This document shows, piece after piece, positions 59,526-64,000 of a stretch of 64,000 nt of DNA. The notes below the pieces were generated by a model. It saw nothing but the letters and a program-made list of their open reading frames with translations. It did no database searches and was not told the origin of the DNA. The position numbers and the translations under genes are program-made. The stretch lies in assembly GCA_022578605.1 (NCBI GenBank), contig MU394110.1:157026-221025 (forward strand). The letters are read 5' to 3'. Origin of the DNA: Camillea tinctor. Its lineage: Eukaryota > Ascomycota > Sordariomycetes > Xylariales > Xylariaceae. Position 1 is the first letter of the stretch. Every line of letters begins with the position of its first letter.

Positions 59526-60049
59526 TCAATCAGTCCGCGCTCGCTACTGTATCTCTTCATCTCTCGGCACATCGAATTTCAATGGAATCTATCCGAGGCG
59601 AAAAGCGACCCTGTCCACCAAATTTAGATCTCTGATCTTGCTGAGATTCAGGGGCATGTTGCAGATCTCCAACGAAATTTCCTCCTGTGGACGGCCTCGA
59701 CGCTTCACCTGCGATTTAGCCGAAGCAGCATTATCAAGGCAAAATGGCCCCCGGGGCGTCGACCGGTCGGTAAAACCTTTATACTCTTACCATTTGGGAC
59801 TCGCCTCTCTTAATTAACGTAGCTCCGGGATGAGGAGAATAAGGGTCTCGATCTGATTTGAAGTCTCGGCCAATTTCATGTACGCCACCACGCGGGTCTC
59901 AGGGGCCCCTACTATAATACGCATTCCAGATCCACGCAATACGAGCCTACTTCATCGGACATGTAATAACCTTTCGTTCGGATGACGAGTCCCCATTTAT
60001 TGATATGTCACCGTTGGATTCCCGGTTAGATAGAACTGCTTAATACAAG

Positions 60050-60075
60050 CACATGTATGGCTAGCTATACATGTG
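60050..60075. repeat. 26-bp near-perfect palindrome
   Basis: CACATGTAT (60050-60058) is followed after 8 nt by its exact reverse complement ATACATGTG (60067-60075). The spacer GGCTAGCT is itself almost self-complementary. Confidence 0.75.
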
Positions 60076-61368
60076 TTGATGTCGGTGGTTGACTTGATGC
60101 TTATATGGGTTCCATTAACGACATCTTAGAACAGGTCTAGACACTCTTATATGCACTTATAGATAATAAAGGACACATGTGAGTTGGAAGATACATAGGG
60201 GACTAATAGGGAGAATTGTGATTGAATCCAGCGTTTCATTTCGAGATAGGGATGACGTGCAGAAATTTCGGAATAGGGAAAATCACATGGACTATTCATC
60301 TCATTATAAAATACTATAACATCTCACTTGTGGTGAAAGCATGTTGCAATCCGTGTTGCGATGCCACCAGTTAATATATTAATACCAAGCGACGGGCTTC
60401 ATAATGTATCAACCTCCTCTAGATACCACTCTCGCCATTGGGCTATTTTAAATAATACGCGATAAATCCACCATCCAAGATATTAGAGAGTCATGTACCT
60501 AGTATTATATTATATATATATTTAACACTACCTAGGTATGTAGTGTTGGCAGTTATGAGTATCATATTATAGTTGCAAACGATTATATCAGGAGGGATTT
60601 TAGGTCATCACATAATTGTGCATAAAACACTTAGAACCATTTCTCACTATGAATGTCAATCCCTTTTCATCAAGACTCCATTAACCAGCAATATATATAT
60701 AAGTCAAAAGCTTCTAGAGGTGAATGCCATACAAATAAAGCATGAGAATGCACCCATGTCGTCCGTATAGCAGCTAGCATTAGTAAGAGTATAAAACATG
60801 TTGCAACGAAATGTTGACCCCACAAAACGTGATGCCGAAACCATATGACGAGCTCGGGGCCGGCTTCGCACCTTCGTAAACGTATTACACACATTAGGGC
60901 AGAATATTAATATCTCATCAGCCCCAGGTCCGAAGTGAGTCTGTGGTCAAGGTTCAAAATCACTTCGTGGTTGGCCACCTCGCTCCTTCGGATTGAATTG
61001 ACAAGGTAATACACTATCTCGCTATATTTTATACTAGAATAGGTGTCTCGGCAAGTCTGTATAATAATTAGGTGTCGCCTTTACTAATTGACATATTAGT
61101 CTAATAATCGTCAAAAGCCCATCAGATCTCACAGAACCCAGATATATCATTACTAAAACTTGTAAGCATCAAGTAATCAATATTGTAAGTGTTATGCTCG
61201 TGTTCACTAAGCTAGAGAATTATATATATACGACAGTTTATCTACTTGGAAATATCTGATTACATTATATCAAGATTATAATTTTCACTTATACCTAGGT
61301 ACTAAGGCAGGGTCTAATCTTCAGACAATAAAAAAAACAGATCTCGTGTTACTGTCGCTCCTATCACA

Positions 61369-62172
61369 ATGGCCAGTACCTCGTTCAAGAGCAGCGTGAG
61401 CATCACGCATATCGGCACCGCAACCGCGATATTGGAGATCGACGGTGTCAATTTCCTAACTGACCCCTATTTCTCACCGAACGGCACCGAATGGGACGTC
61501 GGCATTGCTACATTAGTGAGCCACTACACGCCGGCCCTCGCACTGCAGGACCTGCCCCCTATAGATGCCGTGCTTCTCAGCCACGAGGACCACCCGGACA
61601 ACCTCGACGAGCTAGGCCGCAGACTGCTCGACGGGCGCCGGGTTCTCACCACTATCGATGGCGCTAATAAGTTGGGGCCGCGGCCCGGCGTGAAGGGCCT
61701 CAAGCCGTGGGAGACGAACACGCTTAGCATCGGCGGTAAACGCTTTGAAGTCACTGCTACGCCGTGCCAGCACCTCCCAGGAGGCGAGTGTACGGGGTTC
61801 GTCCTCGCGGCGTCGGAATTTGGCAGCACGGACGGCTTACCGAACGCGATTTACTTCTCTGGCGACACGATCTACCTCGAGGAGTTATCGCGAATCCGCG
61901 AGAAGTGGCATGTGTCGATCGCGTTGCTCAATCTAGGGGCGGCAACGGTCGTGCTGCCTGGGAGCGATGAGCCACTGCTCATCACGATGGACGGTAAGCA
62001 GGGCGCAAGGCTGTTCCGGGATATCGGCGCTGATGTGTTGGTGCCAATGCACTTCGAGAGCTGGGATCACTTCCGAGAGGGGAAGGAGGCTCTGGCAGCT
62101 GCATTTCAGGAGGAGGGTGTCGGGGAGAAGGTTAAGTGGTTGGAGCTAGGAGTACATATGCAGTTATTTTGA
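61369..62172 (+). CDS. Metallo-beta-lactamase-fold hydrolase
   Basis: Single exon, 267 aa. It follows the MBL layout: SITHIGTATAILEIDGVNFLTDP (first strands), LSHEDHPDNLDELGRRLL carrying the first metal ligands (the HxxHxDN form used by UlaG-like members rather than the classical HxHxDH), ATPCQHLPGG (His), IYFSGDTIY (bridging Asp) and VLVPMHFESWDHF (last His). These residues should bind one or two zinc or manganese ions. Family members are phosphodiesterases, lactonases or thioester hydrolases; the substrate is unknown. No signal peptide is seen. The ATG lies in ACAATGGCC, a good context. Confidence 0.88.
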   Translation: MASTSFKSSVSITHIGTATAILEIDGVNFLTDPYFSPNGTEWDVGIATLVSHYTPALALQDLPPIDAVLLSHEDHPDNLDELGRRLLDGRRVLTTIDGANKLGPRPGVKGLKPWETNTLSIGGKRFEVTATPCQHLPGGECTGFVLAASEFGSTDGLPNAIYFSGDTIYLEELSRIREKWHVSIALLNLGAATVVLPGSDEPLLITMDGKQGARLFRDIGADVLVPMHFESWDHFREGKEALAAAFQEEGVGEKVKWLELGVHMQLF

Positions 62173-62525
62173 ACTTGCATGGCCTTCGGGCTAACCTTTC
62201 GTATTCAGGGACGAAGCCAGATAATTAGTGATCATACACTGCATAATACATGGCTACATGCATTATTGTTGTCACACCATAATGTGAACATCAAGTCGCC
62301 CAGGGATCGTTATATGTGTCTTTTCCCGTGTAACGCATCATGGACAGTTGATTCGTAAAGGGGTGAGCTGAGAAAAGTAGTAAAACGTCACTCAGTTCGT
62401 ATTCTTCGTTCCCCTCTTTTCCATAGGCGTTGTTCTACATAAAGGGCTGAAAACATCTTTACAGCCCATGGATCGGCTATTATACAGGACATGGTTCAAC
62501 TGACTAGCAGCATATAGTTTAAAGA
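62173..62525. other. Short intergenic spacer
   Basis: 353 nt between two plus-strand genes, AT-rich. No additional gene is seen. Confidence 0.5.
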
Positions 62526-64000
62526 ATGGCTTCCCTGACCGCGAATTTTGATACTACAGACAGACTTAGCTTAGTTGAGCTTTTGGACACAGGGAAAAAC
62601 AAACCACACGATACTTCGGGCATCAACGAGGCTACAGATCAGTTAAACTTAGAACTGCGGAGCAATACAAAGCCCCTTGGTAGAATAAGAGCAGCAATCT
62701 CGACAAGAAAGACTTCAGCGTTATTAGGCTATGGCTCTAAAATGTCTTACACTGTTATTCAACAAGAAAAACGGTTTACGTGGTGGTCGTGGCATGCTGG
62801 GTGGAAGATGTATGGGTTCTTCTTGGCTGGAATCGGCTTCGCTGTTGGGCATCATGCGTATTATAACTTCTATCACGGCAAGCCTGCGAATGATCAAGCA
62901 GGGATCATGCGATATGGCACTTTATTAGCATTCTTAGCCAAAGCCAACTTAATATGGGCAATTTTGGCTGCCTTCCGACAACGTGCCTGGACAACAATCA
63001 AGAAACGAACTCTTTCGACTACGGGCCTTGATTCGCTGATTGCTTCTGTGGATGACTACTTAGCTGCTTTGAATTGGGAGACAGCTCGAAAGGCTAAGGT
63101 TGCCATGCTATTAGCAGTTCTAACATGGTACGTGATGAAAATATAGATTCAAGCGTTAGATATTGCGATGCTCATATGAAAAATTGCTAATATTGATGGA
63201 ATAGGACTGGACCGCTTGTGGTTATTCTATCAAGCCAGGCCCTAACGGTCGAACCCACGATAGATATAACTGAATGCCCTGGTCCTAAGACCCTTAACTT
63301 AACTATGGAGGAGATCTATGAGGTGAGAGATGCACCTACGATTGATGGCAAAACTAGTTTTTCGCTCATTACGTACAATGCGACTGATATTTATACATCT
63401 TCACCCCACTGGTTCGATTACTACACGATGTACAGCCCAATCCTAGGGATGGTGGCCGATATGGCAATTGGAATGGGTCAGGTGGTTCCGAGATATAACG
63501 CTTCAGATTTTGCCTGTGGACATGGATGGAGCTGCAAATTTGAAGTCGAGTTCGTGGCCCCAGGGTATAAGTGCACAAATATTACGAATGCTAATCGATC
63601 CTCGATTCCCGAGCTGAACGGACAAAAGGCCCCGTTTGCAGCTGATATTCTACTTCCAGAAGGATATTATAGTTACTACACTGTAGCAACTAAGGGAGAC
63701 TATGCAAGTGAACAGCTTCCAGACATTTGGCCAGGCGGACTACCAAATATGGCGCCACCATATCCGGAGAACTTGGGTGCTTTTCGTACAGAGCCTATCA
63801 TTTGGATTGGCCATAGTGTCTTCCATGGTAGAGGGGCTATGCCATTGGATAGAACTGTAGCAGGGTGGTACGAAGCCTTTAGACCGGAAGTGTTTGCTTG
63901 TGAAAACTACGAAACCGCATACCAAGCTGAGTTTACATATGATGGCTTCGCTCAGTCAACACGCATTCTAAAACGAGATTACCTGCGACCAATTATGAAT
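62526..64000 (+). CDS. Fungal membrane protein of unknown function, 5' part (cut by window end)
   Basis: Exon 1 is 62526-63127. The intron (77 nt) ends at 63204; exon 2 runs from 63205 past the window end, open throughout (about 465 aa visible). The N-terminal 90 residues are polar. Hydrophobic helices follow at about residues 95-113 (MYGFFLAGIGFAVGHH), 131-150 (GTLLAFLAKANLIWAIL) and 191-211, the last spanning the splice site (LAVLTW-TGPLVVIL). The remaining part looks lumenal/extracellular: it has five NxS/T sites (such as NLT, NAT, NAS) and several cysteines. The layout fits a fungal family sometimes labelled formylmethionine deformylase-like, a name I consider doubtful because no deformylase motif is visible. 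No function is assigned. Confidence 0.72.

Larger units (their letters stand above)
59407..61368. other. AT-rich intergenic region
   Basis: No gene is supported. It holds a 26-bp near-perfect palindrome at 60050-60075 and two exact TACCTAGGTA palindromes (60529-60538, 61292-61301). A TATATATA run near 61221 may serve the next gene. Confidence 0.6.

Overview
The window is nuclear DNA of a filamentous ascomycete (Pezizomycotina). The genes are GC-rich, mostly interrupted by short GT-AG introns (about 50-180 nt) with CTAAC/CTAAT-like branch sites, and separated by long AT-rich intergenic stretches with simple-sequence tracts. The protein set is typical of such fungi: ADE8-type GAR transformylase, tail-anchored Ubc6, Sam50, ENA-type P-ATPase, two fungal-type rhodopsin-like receptors, an AAL-type fucose lectin and a CBM18 secreted protein. 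No bacterial operons, CRISPR arrays, phage or intact transposons are visible. All exon models below were spliced by eye; each complete spliced model has a length divisible by three, and the last gene is cut by the window edge.

Layout, left to right. 0-5.3 kb: a poly-C tract, a fucose-lectin gene (-), an AT-rich gap, and GAR transformylase (+). 6-8.1 kb: a TMEM135-like membrane protein (-). 10-13.6 kb: a 2EXR-domain protein (-) and an APC-family amino-acid/GABA-type permease (-). 13.6-17.5 kb: mostly non-coding, holding one tRNA-Ser(AGA) (-). 17.5-21.7 kb: two divergently transcribed paralogous APH/choline-kinase-fold proteins; one has lost the catalytic Asp. 23.1-25.9 kb: a large low-complexity BTB-like protein (-). 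29.1-30.4 kb: a four-exon orphan (-). 32.7-38.4 kb: a rhodopsin-like receptor (+), an FAD amine oxidase (-) and a second rhodopsin-like receptor (-). 38.4-43.4 kb: a 5-kb stretch without genes. 43.4-47.4 kb: Sam50 (-) and Ubc6 (+), divergent. 49.2-50.6 kb: a BTB-like protein (+). 52.2-55.8 kb: an ENA-type cation ATPase (+). 56.6-59.4 kb: a YtcJ-like amidohydrolase (-) and a small secreted CBM18 protein (-). 61.4-64 kb: a metallo-beta-lactamase-fold protein (+) and the 5' part of a membrane protein (+) that runs off the end.

Most neighbours look functionally unrelated, as is usual for fungal housekeeping DNA. The parts with possible joint meaning are the APH-fold paralogue pair, the receptor/oxidase/receptor trio at 32.7-38.4 kb, and a 10-bp palindrome (TACCTAGGTA) that recurs exactly seven times in the intergenic DNA and never inside a recognised exon. 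I did not find a clear candidate for a wholly new biological system. The strongest leads are the predicted pseudokinase and the recurrent palindrome.
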